Source: Hamiltosporidium tvaerminnensis (Eukaryota > Microsporidia > Dubosqiidae). From it: 64,000 nucleotides of DNA. Below are positions 44,645 through 58,646 of this stretch, piece by piece. Both the position numbers and the translations under genes were made by a program. The DNA lies in contig CM061250.1 of assembly GCA_022605425.2 (NCBI GenBank), positions 310,001-374,000 of the forward strand, written 5' to 3'. Within the stretch, counting starts at the first letter, position 1. The number at the start of each line of letters is the position of its first letter. The notes beneath the pieces were generated by a model. The model was not told the origin of the DNA. It made no database searches and saw nothing but the letters and a program-made list of their open reading frames with translations.

Positions 44645-47600
44645 ATCCTCTTATAACTCTCGGTTTTGAGGTTAAACGACTTGAACGCCAAAGTATTCTG
44701 TTGTTGGTCAATGTTCCTAGAATTTTCTAAGCCATTTTTCTTTCATGGGTAACGGGTTTTATTGAGTTAATCCATTTCAGCCTTGATATCTCTTGTCGTT
44801 TTCATTCACATCTTGCTTCTAATGTTTTTTGAGATTTCATTTATTTTCCGTTCTTTTCATATGCCCGAAACAACACTATTTTTGCCTATCTATCTCCTAA
44901 AAAAACAATTCTAGTTAAAGATTTGCCTAATTGTCGAATTTCTGGCTCGGAATCTTCGATTTTTCATTAATGTACGTCTTTTAAATGACATAAAATCAGT
45001 TTAGTCTACTACATCTGTTTAAGAAAATGCAGAGAACTCGTATTCATATGTCAGGGTAAGTACATAAAATGTGAGATTATTCATTCATCTTAGTTCTAGG
45101 AGATAACCTTAGCGTACCCAAAACTAGTTAAATAAGTGTCCAAACAGTCTTATAGTAGCCCCATCCTAACATCAAGATCTTTTTCAAGTCTTAAATCAGC
45201 ATTTAGGGTTTTACAAAGTATTCAAACTTTTCATTCTGTTTTAAAAGGCAGTTTGGCGATCTAACTACGTGTAACATTCTTGGCTTAGATATCACCACTG
45301 TTTTTATTTTTGTTTTATTTATCCCCAATCCTCATTTTCTTAGTTTTGCATTCTATATTTCTAAAATTTCTTGTAAATTATTGTGGGTTTGCAAGCAAGA
45401 CATGAGGTCGAAATATGAATTTGCTCGTAACTCAACTTCTGTCAAGGCCTAATATTCTAGCTTGTTCTGTTTAGATTTTTTTTGCATTCTTTCATTATAT
45501 CGCCCAGTAGAATGATAAAATCTAAGTTCCAAACCTGTTAATAAATTCTTAAACCAAAGAAATTATAAAGTTCCCCTATGATGAGTTCTCAGCTCTCAAT
45601 TAGTTTGGAATATCGGCTTATGCTTTCTATTCACGCGATATAAATATTTCATACACTATGTGATAAAACAACAAAGATCAGACCACTAATCGCTATAAAA
45701 TAATTTCTCTAGATCTACAAAGCAAGTATAAGTATTTATACCTGATTCGGTGTTCAGTCTGTTACCTGTCTTGGTATAAATATTAGATTTTGGAGGTGGT
45801 AGTTGTTTCAAAACCAAATTATCTTCTTCTAAATGATGTTCTACTTGTTTTTTAGGTTTTTTGTTCCAATTATTAAGTAAGTTTTTTAAGGACACTTAGC
45901 AATATCGTTTCTCAATAGATATGACATCGACTGTGGTCGTTTTCATCAGATATTAAAGTTATAAAGGTATCTTGCAGTCTCTTGGTATAGCGGTTTTCCT
46001 TTAAGCCATTCTATCACATAGAAAGACACTTTTTCCTGGATTCGCTTATGTATTTTTAAAAAATATTGATTTAAGCATTCTTCTTTCAGGGCATTTTCAT
46101 TCATATTTTTTCTTATGGCTTTTGTGTTATTTTCTTTAGCTATTTCATCCCAGTTTTCTTTATTTCTTGTCTAATTACGTTTATAGTTTTACTCTTAGTT
46201 TACATATTTCCGATTGAGATTTAACAATTTTGAAACTATTTCCATATTTTGCCATAAATCGTCTTTCATCTTTTAAAACTTACTCTGTTGTAAAAAAACA
46301 TTTTAGCGGATATCATTGTTTTTTTGCATTTTCTTCAGAACTTATAGAAGAGCTTTTGATCTTCTGTAAAATTTTGTTGATACAGCTTTCGAACTCTTAG
46401 CGCCTGCTTTTTTCTCCTATGACGATGTTGTAAACGTTCAATTATTGAGTTTTATAATCCTGGTATGTTTCCTCATAGTTTTTGCTACATATAACTTTTA
46501 ATACTCTTCTTTTCTTTTATTTATATTTTGATAAATTCTGACTACCATATTTTCGTCTTAACATTTTAGCAAAATTCTGATTTCCGGAACGCTTACTCTG
46601 CCGCATTTAATATTTTAGCTTCGAATATATCAAGCGTCTCTTTCAAGTCCTCTAATTACATTTTGCCACCTTGTATTTATTTTTTTCAGTGATAAGATCG
46701 TCAATTATGCTTGGTTCTCTAAGATTTTTAGCTCAGGGATCAAAATTTTTGCTTTAAAGGGTTTTGTTATTTTGATTTCGTATTTTTTTGCATTCTTAGT
46801 GCATATTAGTCATCTTTTTTCAGAACTAGTAATTGATGATTGAATCCTATTTAGAGTCATCGATCACATTAGAGTCTCTGTATATTGACTGATCTCTTCC
46901 ATTCACATGAATTTATTGATTCTCGACTTCTTGTCATGTGAGTTCAGCTTTAGTAGAATTTTTAACTTCTTTACGTGGAAATATCATAAATGGTGATTAT
47001 CATAACGTTGCAGTCTGAAATGCAATACTCTAGATCAGTTCTCATATCTAAATCCTTATCGTATGCGCAATCCATAATTCTAAATCTTCTAGTTTGTTGC
47101 TTAGTCGTCGATTTAGGCATCACAGCAGCATTCAATTTTGTATAAATTCAACCAATTAGGTTTGATGGTGTTCATAGAATTCTTAATTCAAAACGTTCAT
47201 ACTGGGTGTATAAACTGTCACCAATGTTCTATCTGATAAAGATTCTTTTATAAACTTCTCATTCTTTGTTGATCAAATACACCCACATATATTATTCAAC
47301 TCAGCTTCTGAAATTGGAAATCAAATCCCAGCTTTTGTTATTTGATTTATCAGGTCAGCAGAATACAAAATAAATAAACCATCCTTTTTTGTTTATCATT
47401 ACTGTCGTTTCTTTTTAGTTACAGTCATTGTGAGATATTTCACATTTTTTTGCTCATTATATCCACAAGTTAGTCTATTTTACTAGTCAAGCCTTCGATA
47501 TATCATGTTCTGATGGCTATAGGTTTATAAGACTAGATCATTGAGTTTATTGTCAGTTCATTATTTTACCATTTAGGTTTTTTGATCTATTAGATTTCGG

Positions 47601-47850
47601 GACTCTAGCAGATTTGTCAATAGATCTTTGGCTCGGGGATAAAGGCGCTTTCTCAAATCTCCAAGCTTATAATTATATTGTAATATTGAACCCTAAACGA
47701 TTGTTTAGCTTTTGCAGCGATCACGCGACAACCAAGAATTCTCCCAGGTTGTGACAGAGTAGGTATCTTCGAGTCCTCTTGAGATGAGTGAATTAGTTTG
47801 TAATACAAGTTGAATTCTCTATAAGTAAATACATTTTTAGGACCTTTGAG
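44645..47850 (-). pseudogene. Relic of a second LINE type (non-LTR reverse transcriptase)
   Basis: A 3.2-kb block GC-richer than its flanks. Minus-strand 45895-45686 keeps KKQVEHHLEED and, further on, FVDLEKLFYS, matching the LINE reverse-transcriptase fingers and first-Asp motif (usual F-[IV]-D-L-x-K-A-F-D). 45285-45470 gives LQTHNNLQEIL and, after stops, GLGINKTKIK, matching the segment that follows the Y-A-D-D box (usual G-L-x-I-N-x-x-K-T-K). Further upstream (~47160-47230) TLVTVYTPSMNVLN resembles an apurinic-type endonuclease strand, which would make this an APE-LINE unlike the element at 57-61 kb; that part is weak. All frames are broken. Repeat copy L abuts its 5' side. Confidence 0.6.
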
Positions 47851-47854
47851 TTCG

Positions 47855-48585
47855 ACGGAAGGAGGATAACACAATAAAAAAACTTTCTGCTTGGCAATGA
47901 GAGTGTGTAATTAGTGTAAAGATCATTGTTTTGATTTTTTGTGAAAGAAAACCTCACTACATCTTCGGTTGTTGTATGAGAGTTTGTTGAGGAACAGAGG
48001 TCTACGAAAAAGTGAAACCTTTTCTAGAAATTAATTTGTAGTTTTTTATGTAACTAGCGCGCAGACCGCAGCTGAAAATGTAGGCAATTGCTATGTAAAA
48101 GCAGTGAAACCAAGCCTTGCCCACTCGGGTTAGAAGACTATGCGCCTGGGAGATATAAAAATTAAAACCATTATAAAGCCGGGGGAGCTAAGTAGCAGGT
48201 TATACCTGTTGGTATGACATTGCACTGTCTAGGTGGACCCCATGTAAATCTCTGAAATATATCTTAGCTAGAAGTTTATTGGGTTCAGAAAGTGTAGAGT
48301 AAGTGGGAATGCTGCATAGTCTTGGGGGAGCCCAGGGGGGGCTTCGGCCTTCGATCACACTCCATGCAACGGACATTAACGAACTCCGGGCAACTGCCTC
48401 GCCTAGTAATTAGGTTCTACACACCTGGTAGATGAAAGGCTTTGGGACGTAGGTATCGCAGGGGTTACCGATGGAGTGTTGGGGTAGCAGTCTTTTATGT
48501 TAAACCCAGAACTGCGTTAATGTCATGAAAACAAATATAACACTCGCCAATATTGTAAAAAGATGTGATATTTTTAAATTAAGCT
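47855..48585 (+). repeat. Well-preserved copy of the 0.72-kb dispersed repeat (copy L)
   Basis: Near-consensus copy. Long-range pairs: ACACTCCAT (48357-48365) with ATGGAGTGT (48471-48479), and GACATTAACG (48372-48381) with CGTTAATGTC (48515-48524). They interleave, so together they form a pseudoknot topology. It lies at the 5' edge of the LINE relic. Confidence 0.93.
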
Positions 48586-51500
48586 ATAAAGGTAGAGTTT
48601 TATATAAATTAATAGAGTAGGTAAATATTTTTTGATATATAAAGTGAAAGAACAAATTTTCAAAATTATAGAAATATAACACCAAGCTCTTGAATCGTAA
48701 AAAAGTTGAAAAATTAAGAAGATCATAAAAAATTCAGAGTTTTCACTATATTTTTAGTAAGTTTTATACATTTATAAAATTCTTTTTTAAAAAGCAGGAC
48801 TTTCAGATAACTACAAAAAAGTTTTTGTTAAATTTATGTCAAAAAATATCCGTAATCTATTAATTTAGATTGAGGATTTTTCTGTTGCAATTTGAAAAAT
48901 TCTATCTATGAATAATCATATAAAAAATATTATTTTACACAAAAATTAATTTTTGGAAGTGATTTAAACCTAAAATCTTAAAATAGTGACTTGAATCTTA
49001 GTAAAGAAACCAAAGGAAGAACAGTAAAAGTTTTTAGCTAAGTTATGAAGCTGTTTTTATAATATTCAGTGTCAAATATAGATTGTTTAAGCCTTAAATT
49101 GTTTGTTAAATAAATTTAACAAGAAATTCGTATTTTGTTAAAAATGTCTATGTGAATTGATGTAGGTCAAACCTGAAAATAAGCTACTCGAATTTGAATT
49201 CTGACTTTAATGGAAAATATCTTTTATAGTTGCTCTAAATAGAAATAAATCCACTGTTCTTAAAACTTTAGATTATATTTATTCTCTTTGCTATAGATCA
49301 AAGTGGTTTATCGACCGAATTACATCTAAAAAAACTATATGAATTTTATATATATCCATCAAGAGCATGTTGATATTCTATTCTTGTACAAAACAACAAG
49401 AAGTATAGACTAAATCATTTGAATTTTGGAACAGATAAAGTACTAATATACTAAATTGTACTGAAATGCTTCAGAGACGTACAATCGAATGTCAAACTAA
49501 ACATTCCTCGAACAGCATAAAAGAATAATTCTAATGCTAATTATCTACTTTAAATTTAAAAGAAAAAAGTAGTTTTTACTTTGTGATACTTGCTTCTGAA
49601 TGTTTAATTCTATGTCGCTTTTTAAAATATAGACGTCTCAAACATTTTATAATGTATCCTGTAACATTTCAAACAAATATTTCATTTTTTATTTTTTAAT
49701 ACAACTTAGCTGTTTAAGAATTTTCTAGTGTAATTATTTTATTTTAATAATACGTGATTTATTTAAATTATAGAATTGCTATAAATCATCTTATCATGAA
49801 TATTATAATACATATTGTTACAAAAATATGGAAGCCAACTTCTTATTCTTAAAAAATAAACTATTCGTTCTCTACCATTTAAGATGAAGTTTTTTTTTAA
49901 CATTTATTCAAAGTAAATTAAATGAAACATGTTCTTAATTCGTTCAATTTTATATTTATAGATTTTTTCGATGTGATTAGCTAGATTTCTGCGAGGAATA
50001 TAAAATAAATTCCATTAAATTTATAAATGCTTTATAGTTTGTTCGAAGTATATGTTGAATGTGAAGCGAATAAAAGAATCCAATATCAAATATTGTTTCT
50101 AACTCAATACATTCGTACCTTGATATACTATTATAATTCTGCTGTAAACATATTTCATTAACATTTGCAATATCAAGTCTACATATTTAGCGAATTAGTA
50201 TTTAATTTATATCAAATAAAGATATTTTTTTGCAGACATGCCTTTTTGTTATAAATATAGAATTTAACATTTAAAGAATTAATTACCCATAGCTATTATA
50301 TTTAAAATTACACTAAAGTGTTCACGAAAAGCACCATGAAGCGCAACTTATAGAACAGTAACCTCTTATATTGGATGAAGATCAATATCTAAATTTTCTG
50401 AAAATTCATAATATAATGTAAATACAAATGGTTAATGTATGTAAAATTTGTTTAAATGATATTGAAGTTTCTTAAATTTATATAGGTAATATGTTTAAAA
50501 CAAACTTACCTGAGCTTTTCTAAATAAAAATATTTTATAATAATATAAAATATATTTCGTTTTTCATTTCATATATTCTACCTGACTGTACAACATCTTT
50601 ATAAACAGTTTAGGAACAATTTATAACATAGATGTTTTTTGTTCTGTTATTTATATCTATATGTTCGATTTTATTTTAATTTTTTTGTGTTACACATACT
50701 TTTAGTATAAAGCTTCCTGGTATTAAAAGTATAAAAAATCATACGTTGTAGCATTTTATAACAAAAAAAATTTCAAAATATTTAGAAAGAAATAGATAAA
50801 TAAATGAAATTCAAATTTATTATAAACTCTAAATAATGAAAAATTTAGACTTTAAAATGAACATATCATAAATTTTTTTAAAAAAAACAGGGTATCGAAA
50901 GATGTGTTACGTATTTTGGAATATATTTTTAGCTAGACTTCATGATTTAAGAGCTGTATTTTTATTTCAATCTATTTCATCAAAAAGAAGCCGCGAACAA
51001 CTTAATAGTGAATTAAATTATATTTTGATTAGAACTGGAGTTATATACATGCAGATTGAAAATACTTAATTGTTAAAAAAGTATTTGATATAAATTATAA
51101 TAAACAAGTAAAAATGACAAAAAAACAATATAACACGCACCCATCCGACAAAAAACAAAGTATTTATTTACAATTTAGTTAAAGAAACATAAACATCATA
51201 AAAAAATTTATTATAAAATTTCTTCTAAAAAGTATCTTGTTTTTGCGCCTCTGATAAATTTGGATATGAAAAACGACTAATTGTTTTAAAGCTTTCAATG
51301 ATTAAAAAAACATTTACACGCACTTGAAATTTTTTCTTTTATAAAAATATAATCACAATTGTTTTCCCGTTTCATTTTAATAGAATTACAATATCTATCT
51401 AGTAAACGTATTCTATATTTAATATTTATAGTTCATATTCCAGAATAAAGTCCTGATTTAAGCTTTGATTTTTAAGTTAAGTTATAAAACAAATCTCAAA

Positions 51501-54500
51501 TCATCTACAAAACAACTCGATGAAGATTTAAAATTTATCGAAATCCTGCAAAGACAACTAACTCTTTTAAAATCAAAATTTCGACTCAAAAATACCTTTA
51601 TTCCTAATCTGCATTTAGAATGTAAATAGTTTGCTTGGATCTATGCGATACAGTTGAATAAATGTATAAATATACCGCCAATGAGTCTTTTCAATTCAAA
51701 GAATAAAAAGATATAGACTTATTTTTCAAAAATTGAGTTATTTTTTTTACTATTTTATTTTGAATTATAACTCTTCTTTTTAAGATTAAAAAAGAGAGAA
51801 CGAATATCTATAAGAAAACAATAATTGAAATTCACAGCAAAGCTACTCAATACCAATGTTTTTCAAATACAAAACATTGTCCTCAGATGAATACATATCT
51901 TTACCAAACTTAAATGTAAGCATAATCAAAATCTAAATATAAAGATTTTATGCAAACTAAGTTTAAGATTTAGTAGATTAGATTCAAAAACTTGATAGTT
52001 TTATAAAATAATAATAGGAAATTATACAACATAATCGTTATAAGATGCTTTTTATTATTTAGGCTTTAATACTTGCTATTTTGTTTCAAAATGTCAAACT
52101 CACATATTCTTAGAGTCTATAAAGATAGTCTTAAGGAAACACGCAATTTAGCTGAAATTGTGTCACAAGCTTTTAGTGGTTTCAAATGATGTAGCATTTA
52201 AGCGGAGTTCAAAATTTGTATAAATTTGCAAAGATAAAGCATTATTCTCTTAATCAAAAAAAAAACTATCCGACTAAATGCGACTATAAATTCAAACCTT
52301 TAACAGTTTTAAGAACAATGTAGTCGTTTTTAGCATGTTAGTTTGCACTATGCCAAAAAAAACGTATATGTTTACTAGCATCAACGACTTGGAAATATTG
52401 AAATTCTCAAAAAAATATAATATTAATAATAAAAAAAATAAAGTAAAATGTATATTTGCAAAAATAATAGAAATAAACACAGACTGAGAAATTTTAAGAG
52501 TGCTAATTCGATATAGAGTAACTAAAGTTAAATTATTTTAAAATATGCATATTCATGCTTAGAAAAATATAAAAAATAATTAATTAAAATTGTATAGAAT
52601 TCAAAAACACTCAATGAAGACTTCTAATTTGATTAAATAATTCAGTTAAATGTTATAAACATCGAAAATTCGTAGCTAGAAAGGTTTCAGAAATTTTCAT
52701 TTCACCAACCGTAGTTTTATATAAGAATTTAATTCATTTTAATTATGATATCAAAGAGTATTTGGGACACGCAATATTAATCCAATTGAATCTCTAATTA
52801 AAAATAATAAAAATTACTCTAATAACCATAATATTGAATAAATAGAAACGCTTTCACGAGATATCATATAACATAATCGCATATTTAACACAGAAAAACA
52901 AGCTCATATTATTACAGGCAAATACAGTGCAAGTATCAGGAATTATATTTTATGTTTCTCTTGAATGATCTAGAATAAACCGGATTACAAAATAATCGAG
53001 AAAAAATAGGGTTTTTTTGTCAAATTTTAGAAGAGATCATACAAATACTTACAAGTATATATAAAGAATATAGAGAAGCTATCAGGATTAAGTTTCTAAC
53101 ATGAGAAATTTATAAGATAATATTCGAAGTTATTACTTTCAATGATATATATCGTCACTAAATAACAGAAAAATATCTGCCTAAAGAAAAAAATTATCGA
53201 TTTAACCAAATCATCTTTACACTAAGGAAGATATGATTTTTTTTGCACTCGCATGTAATTATTTAAGGTTTTGGTAATAATAGCCCCAACAGTATGTGAT
53301 GAAAAAATAGGTATTTACTTAAGAAGTACCGGGTTTGTTCCACAGTTTATGCTCTCTTTATCTTTCGTACAAGAAAATTTGCGTTAGACTATTACCCTAA
53401 CATATAAAAAGAAACTGTTTCTGGAACACCTTAACTTGACGAAGGCTAATTTACTGGTGTATTGTGTCTCATTCGTATAAAGAGGAACGAGCTACGAGTT
53501 TAGTAATAATACAGAAAAAATTGTATATAACGTCATAGATGATTTCTTAAGTGAAAAATTATAAAATAAGAAAAAAAGGAACTAGTCTAAAAAAAGATTT
53601 GATTATTAAACGGGTAAAATACTCTATATACTAATAAAAATTTACGAATCCGACTTTTATAATGCTTATTCTACTATTTCTATAATGAGATACAGAACAA
53701 AACTAAAATCTATAATCAAAGCCATATGGATTGTCTACAAAAATCTAAACCTTTAAAAGAAACAAACGAAAAATTTGGTGTCAAAAATATATATTTTAAT
53801 AATATTTTAGTAAATATAAAAGTTTTTGGTTAATCCTTAATCTTTTAAGTTTAACAAAATTTACATTCTTAGTTATCTATATAAAATAATGTTAATTCTA
53901 TTTATATGCTCATTGAATTTTGTATTAAATTTAGAATCTTATAATAGTTTAACTTTTTATAGATAATTCAATTTGCGCAAATCAATATATATTTTGTTAA
54001 GTGAAAAAAATTTCGATACTTTCAGACCCGAATATTCTAATAGATTTTATAATTTTTAAAAAAATGCAAACTTAGCATCGTTTTTTTTAGAGCATGTTAG
54101 TATATATCGAATCAGAAATTACAAGAATTTATGTAATTGCTTTTTATTTCCTGAGCAAATTATATATTTGAGAAAAAAATCAAACCCTGCATTGGTATTA
54201 TCAAATATTCATCCTTTGTCAAATCGAAATGTATAACAGGATGTTGAACCTAACATTAAATATGATATAATACAGGCAAGAGTCAAACATTAAAGTAATT
54301 TTCAAAATATATCATTTTTCTTTTAAAGTCTTAAAATATAATAATTACACCAAAAATGCAGTTCTAAGTAAATGTAAAAATTCTAAAAATTGGCTTTCTA
54401 GCTATTTTCCAAACAAAATTACAACAATTAAAATCTATATCTCTTTCTGTAGCGCTCATATATAAGAATATAGAGCCACTACAGAATATCAAACATAAAA

Positions 54501-57200
54501 AGAAAGCCTACCTATTACTCTTTTATATAGATCTTGTATGAAGAAAAGGTTTTTAATATGAATCAAGCAATTTTTATATAATAATAAACAAAAATTATTC
54601 ATGCGAAATAATAGCATATATTTCTAGAAAATTAAGTCTTTGTTCACGATTAGCATAGAAAATAAAATGATATCCTAATTTGTTTTTCAATATTAACACA
54701 GGATTTATAGTTAACAAATAAAGTATTAAAATTATATTTTAATTTTGTAAAATAACAAAATTTAAGGTAAAAAAAACAATGTAGAAGGCTAATGATTTAA
54801 TTGAATTTTTTCACTTTATTCTCATGATTTTGCAACACAATGTATATTTATTTACAGTATTGTGGGCCTGAATAGATTCCGGAATTACATAACCATATTC
54901 GTTTTAAATAATACGGTAAGATAAATTATAAAACATGCAATATCTATTTCTTTATCTTATAACAACTTTTTGTAGTTTTTTTAATTAAATCTATTAGAAA
55001 TGAATATATATTTTTTCGATGCAAAATGTTACGGTGCTTTAAAAAACTTACTTAGCCAAAATTTCTACGAAACCTATTTTTTGATTTTTGCAAATAATAA
55101 TTAATAATTTAAAATATATATACCATGCCGTCATTATGAAAGAAAAATGAAAAACATGATAAAAGGTGTTTAATCACTAAACAACTATTATTTAAAACAG
55201 ACTATTTTTAGAATAAATTATATGAAGAGGCAAAATTTCAAACTTTTTACCGTATCATATATCAATGAATAACTTTACTATAGGTTTACTAGTTGAAAAT
55301 TATCTAATCTTTTAGGAGAGATATTATTTTTGGATTCAGCAGTAAAAAATGATAAAAAAAACTCTTAAATCATTTTGTTCATATAAAATCTGAACAAAAA
55401 TATCATAAATTGGAGATATATAGGTAATCTCTAATTTGTATATAAGCTTCTTCTAGGTAAATATTAACGCCTTCTTTTAAAGATAAGAAAATACAAATCT
55501 CAGATATTATAAGCAAAAAGTTTTATGGCAAGAGTACTGAATCTAACCAGCTTCTAATGTCACGCTTTTTAAAAGCTCCAAAAAGGTAAATTTTAGAATA
55601 TCATGCGATTTAATCTAAGGGAAACCTTTATAAAAGAAGATAGTATCAAATAAAGCGAGGAATGAAGATATTCGATAAGAATTCACTTTTTTTGCAACAT
55701 TAAGAACTTATTAATAATGTATATGGAAAAACTTAAAGCGTACATGTGTTAGTTTTTTTTTCAAATTCTATCTGTTTTTTCGCCCTCGAAGAAAAAATCT
55801 TTACGTTTTGATCTCAAACTATCGAACTAATTTAAAAATGATATTTAGTAATTTGATGCAACTTTTTATATAATATGAAATGTTATGCATAGTTAAATTT
55901 ATCTTATAACAAAGTAGCATAACATTTCTTTAGTTCTTTAAAAATCGAATACCGTAAAATAGTTATTATTATACACAAATCGGCACCTTCGTGAAATGTT
56001 ATTGTAAGCTGCATTTTCAACAAATTATAAAATTAATGTATAAAAATTTTTTATCTAAACTGTATAATCGTTCATTCGATAATAATCATTATATTGATCT
56101 CAACGAAGTATATATTTATAAGTCTATCTAACTATATTTTTTAGATCGTGAAATATTACGTAAAAGGAAAAATTGACATACAGCTTTCATTTTGAATATT
56201 ATCACAAAGAAACAAATAATTACATTTTGCTCTACTATAAGATTCAATATTTTAATAAATTTTTGGGCTTGATTAAAAATTTAATATGTCTATTTGACAA
56301 AAAAATACATAACATTACTTGTTTTAAATGAAAAGTCTAGCTTTTTATTGTCATAGTTACCATTTGGAAAATATAAATTTACTAAATTTCATGCTATCGA
56401 ACTTGATTTTGTATTCTAGATAATATTGTAGCCTTACGATGATTGTTACTGTTAATTTTTTTTTAAGTTCTTATATGGACTCAAAACTTTCACTATCTGA
56501 TATTGCCAACAATATTTTAACTCAAAATAGACTCTTGGTTTATGGCATTGCATAAAAATGTAATTAAAATAATCTATTTTTATAAAACATAAGTGACATA
56601 TATGGACTTATAGTTATATTCATATCTCTTCTCTTCGGATTAGAAAACTATGTAATAAATGCACTAAAGAGCAATTGAAAGTTATAACAATACCATGGAA
56701 ATTTAAAACCTTTATTGGTAATTGAGTGTCATGACATATGTAACTAATTTATTAGGTTTGAAAGTTTTTGTACGATTAATCTAATTTTCTAGTTGTAACT
56801 TTAAATGTTCAGTCATATCTAACCTTCTAAATTGATAGATTATGAAAAATAAGAATTTTTGATTTTTTATTATCTAAAAAATGTATTTTTGTGAGTATTC
56901 GTCGGTACAAAAGTTTTTCTAATCTGCTTTTGATGATCATGGGCTTTAAAAACACCCGAAAGCCTTTCATGAATCGAATAATACGTATATAATATTTTCA
57001 AATTTTCTAAACCATGATTATGCAAGTTACAATAAAAATTGTGGCATTAGCAACAAACTGTCAAAGGTTATAATTTAGGCAATCTAAAAAACATTAGGCT
57101 GTAAAATAAACCCTTAATAAATTCGGCTATTATATTATGAGAAAAACAAAATCTAAAAACTTTATTTTTATTTAATAAAATTCTTGGCTAACTAAATATT
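48586..57200. other. 8.6-kb AT-rich desert
   Basis: I see no coding region, tRNA, rRNA or repeat copy. The only 60-codon-scale frame (52292-52480, minus) is low-complexity Phe/Ile/Leu. Possible very old, unrecognisable mobile-element remains. Confidence 0.5.
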
Positions 57201-57204
57201 TATT

Positions 57205-57935
57205 TTAAATAATTCTTTCCACCATTTCACCCACTTCTATCTCCTCCTCCTCCTCCAACTCTTCATTTGTATTAGTTGATGGTTCCTTTGCTGTGGTTAT
57301 ACCATCCAAAATAAGGGGTAAAAGATTTTTTGTATTTTCTGTTTTAACATCATCTTCCTCGTTGTCTCTTGCTTTAAAAAAGGTGTTGGTTGTTTTGCAT
57401 CTCAGTTCGAAAACAACACTTAATGATGCTCTCCCCCAGCTCTCTTCGGCATTTGGTCCAGATTCAAGTCCTCTTCGTCGATCAAAAGAAATCGTTTCGA
57501 CTGTCTTCTTGAGTACTATGAATTGTATATATGCCTCTACATTCATGGGTATTTGCAGTCTCTTAACATACGTCTTATAGTATTTTGTAACAATACCGTA
57601 CCAAGTCATCACATAAGGAATTATCTCTACACTGCATTTATAAACAAAACCTAACTCATTTGCTAGTAGGTCATACTTCCTAAGCTTCTCTGTTTCAACT
57701 ATTTTAAGAGAGTCTTGGGATGTGATTCCTACTTCAATGAGGGTTATTCTATTCTGTCTCATGTCTAAAAGAAATATAACTGGTCTGTTACACCGAATCT
57801 TGACATCAGTTTTTATTCTGATGTCCACTCTTATCTCTGCATATTCGTTATCAAGAATTTCTTGAACTGAGTGGCTTCTAATTCGTTTCGAAGACTTAAA
57901 CTTATATTTATTCAGCAAGAGTAAATGTATACATC
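57205..57935 (-). pseudogene. LINE C-terminus: restriction-like endonuclease domain
   Basis: Contains KIRCNRPVIFLLDMR, then ITLIEVGITSQD and EKLRKYDLLANEL. This is the P-D...D/E...E-V...K-Y arrangement of the restriction-like nuclease in R2/R4-type LINEs, which nicks target DNA to prime reverse transcription. The expected R-P-D reads R-P-V, so a catalytic Asp appears lost. The tail is acidic (EELEEEEEIEVGEM). The frame differs from the preceding zinc-finger segment because of a one-base loss near 57925-57945. Confidence 0.75.
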
Positions 57936-58070
57936 GTACACTTCTTTATGTCGTCTAGTATAGTCATGACCAAGCATTTTTTCACATCTCGTTGCTAAGT
58001 GATCAACAGTTTTCCTAGACTGGTTGCAGTGTTGACACATACCTTCTGCACCCCAGAAAACATTTCTATC
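57925..58070 (-). pseudogene. LINE CCHC zinc-finger segment
   Basis: After an in-frame TAG at 58071-58073 the same frame continues with GMCQHCNQSRKTVDHLATRC, a C-x2-C-x8-H-x4-C finger, and then a basic stretch (DYTRRHKEV). It lies between the reverse transcriptase and the endonuclease, as in R2/R4 elements. Confidence 0.75.
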
Positions 58071-58620
58071 CTAGATATAACAGAACACTGCTTCATCACG
58101 TGGTCTTACACTTCCATTCTTTAACCATCTTGAGGAGTCATTTACACTTACCAGCTCGTTATTTCTAGCGCTATATAACTTTGAATGTAGTTTTCGGTTT
58201 TTGATTTCGTTATATAGGTTAGCTAGTTGAGCTTCTTCCAATTTCTTTTTTGTGACTTCCTCTTCCAACCCGTATTTTATTTTTAAAAAGTTTTTAATTA
58301 GTGAAAGGTGGGTTTTATTATTATTCTCAACCTTTAGGATTGCTGCTCTTCTGGTCGATGTATCTTTATGTTTTTCCAGAAAATCCAAGAGTTGCAAAAG
58401 CATATGTTCGCTTTTGAACTCGACACTATTTAAACCTCTTCCAAGTTCTTTACGTGGAAGGTATAGACGTTCTTTGCATCCTGGGCGTAGATGTATTTTG
58501 TTCTTTACTAACACTGCACGCACCGCATCATCTAACTTAGAGAAGTCAGCCGGTTCAAGTTGGAGTACACCTATATGATAGTTTAGTAAAGAAATTGCAT
58601 GTTGATTAATGGCTTGAAAT
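58071..58620 (-). pseudogene. LINE segment between reverse transcriptase and zinc finger
   Basis: Same frame as the reverse-transcriptase segment but separated from it by two TGA codons near 58604-58633. It contains RLYLPRKELGRGL and SSRWLKNGSVRPRDEA, conserved-looking stretches of R4/Dong-type C-terminal regions. Confidence 0.65.
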
Positions 58621-58646
58621 CAATTTCTTGCATTTAATCTCGTGCG

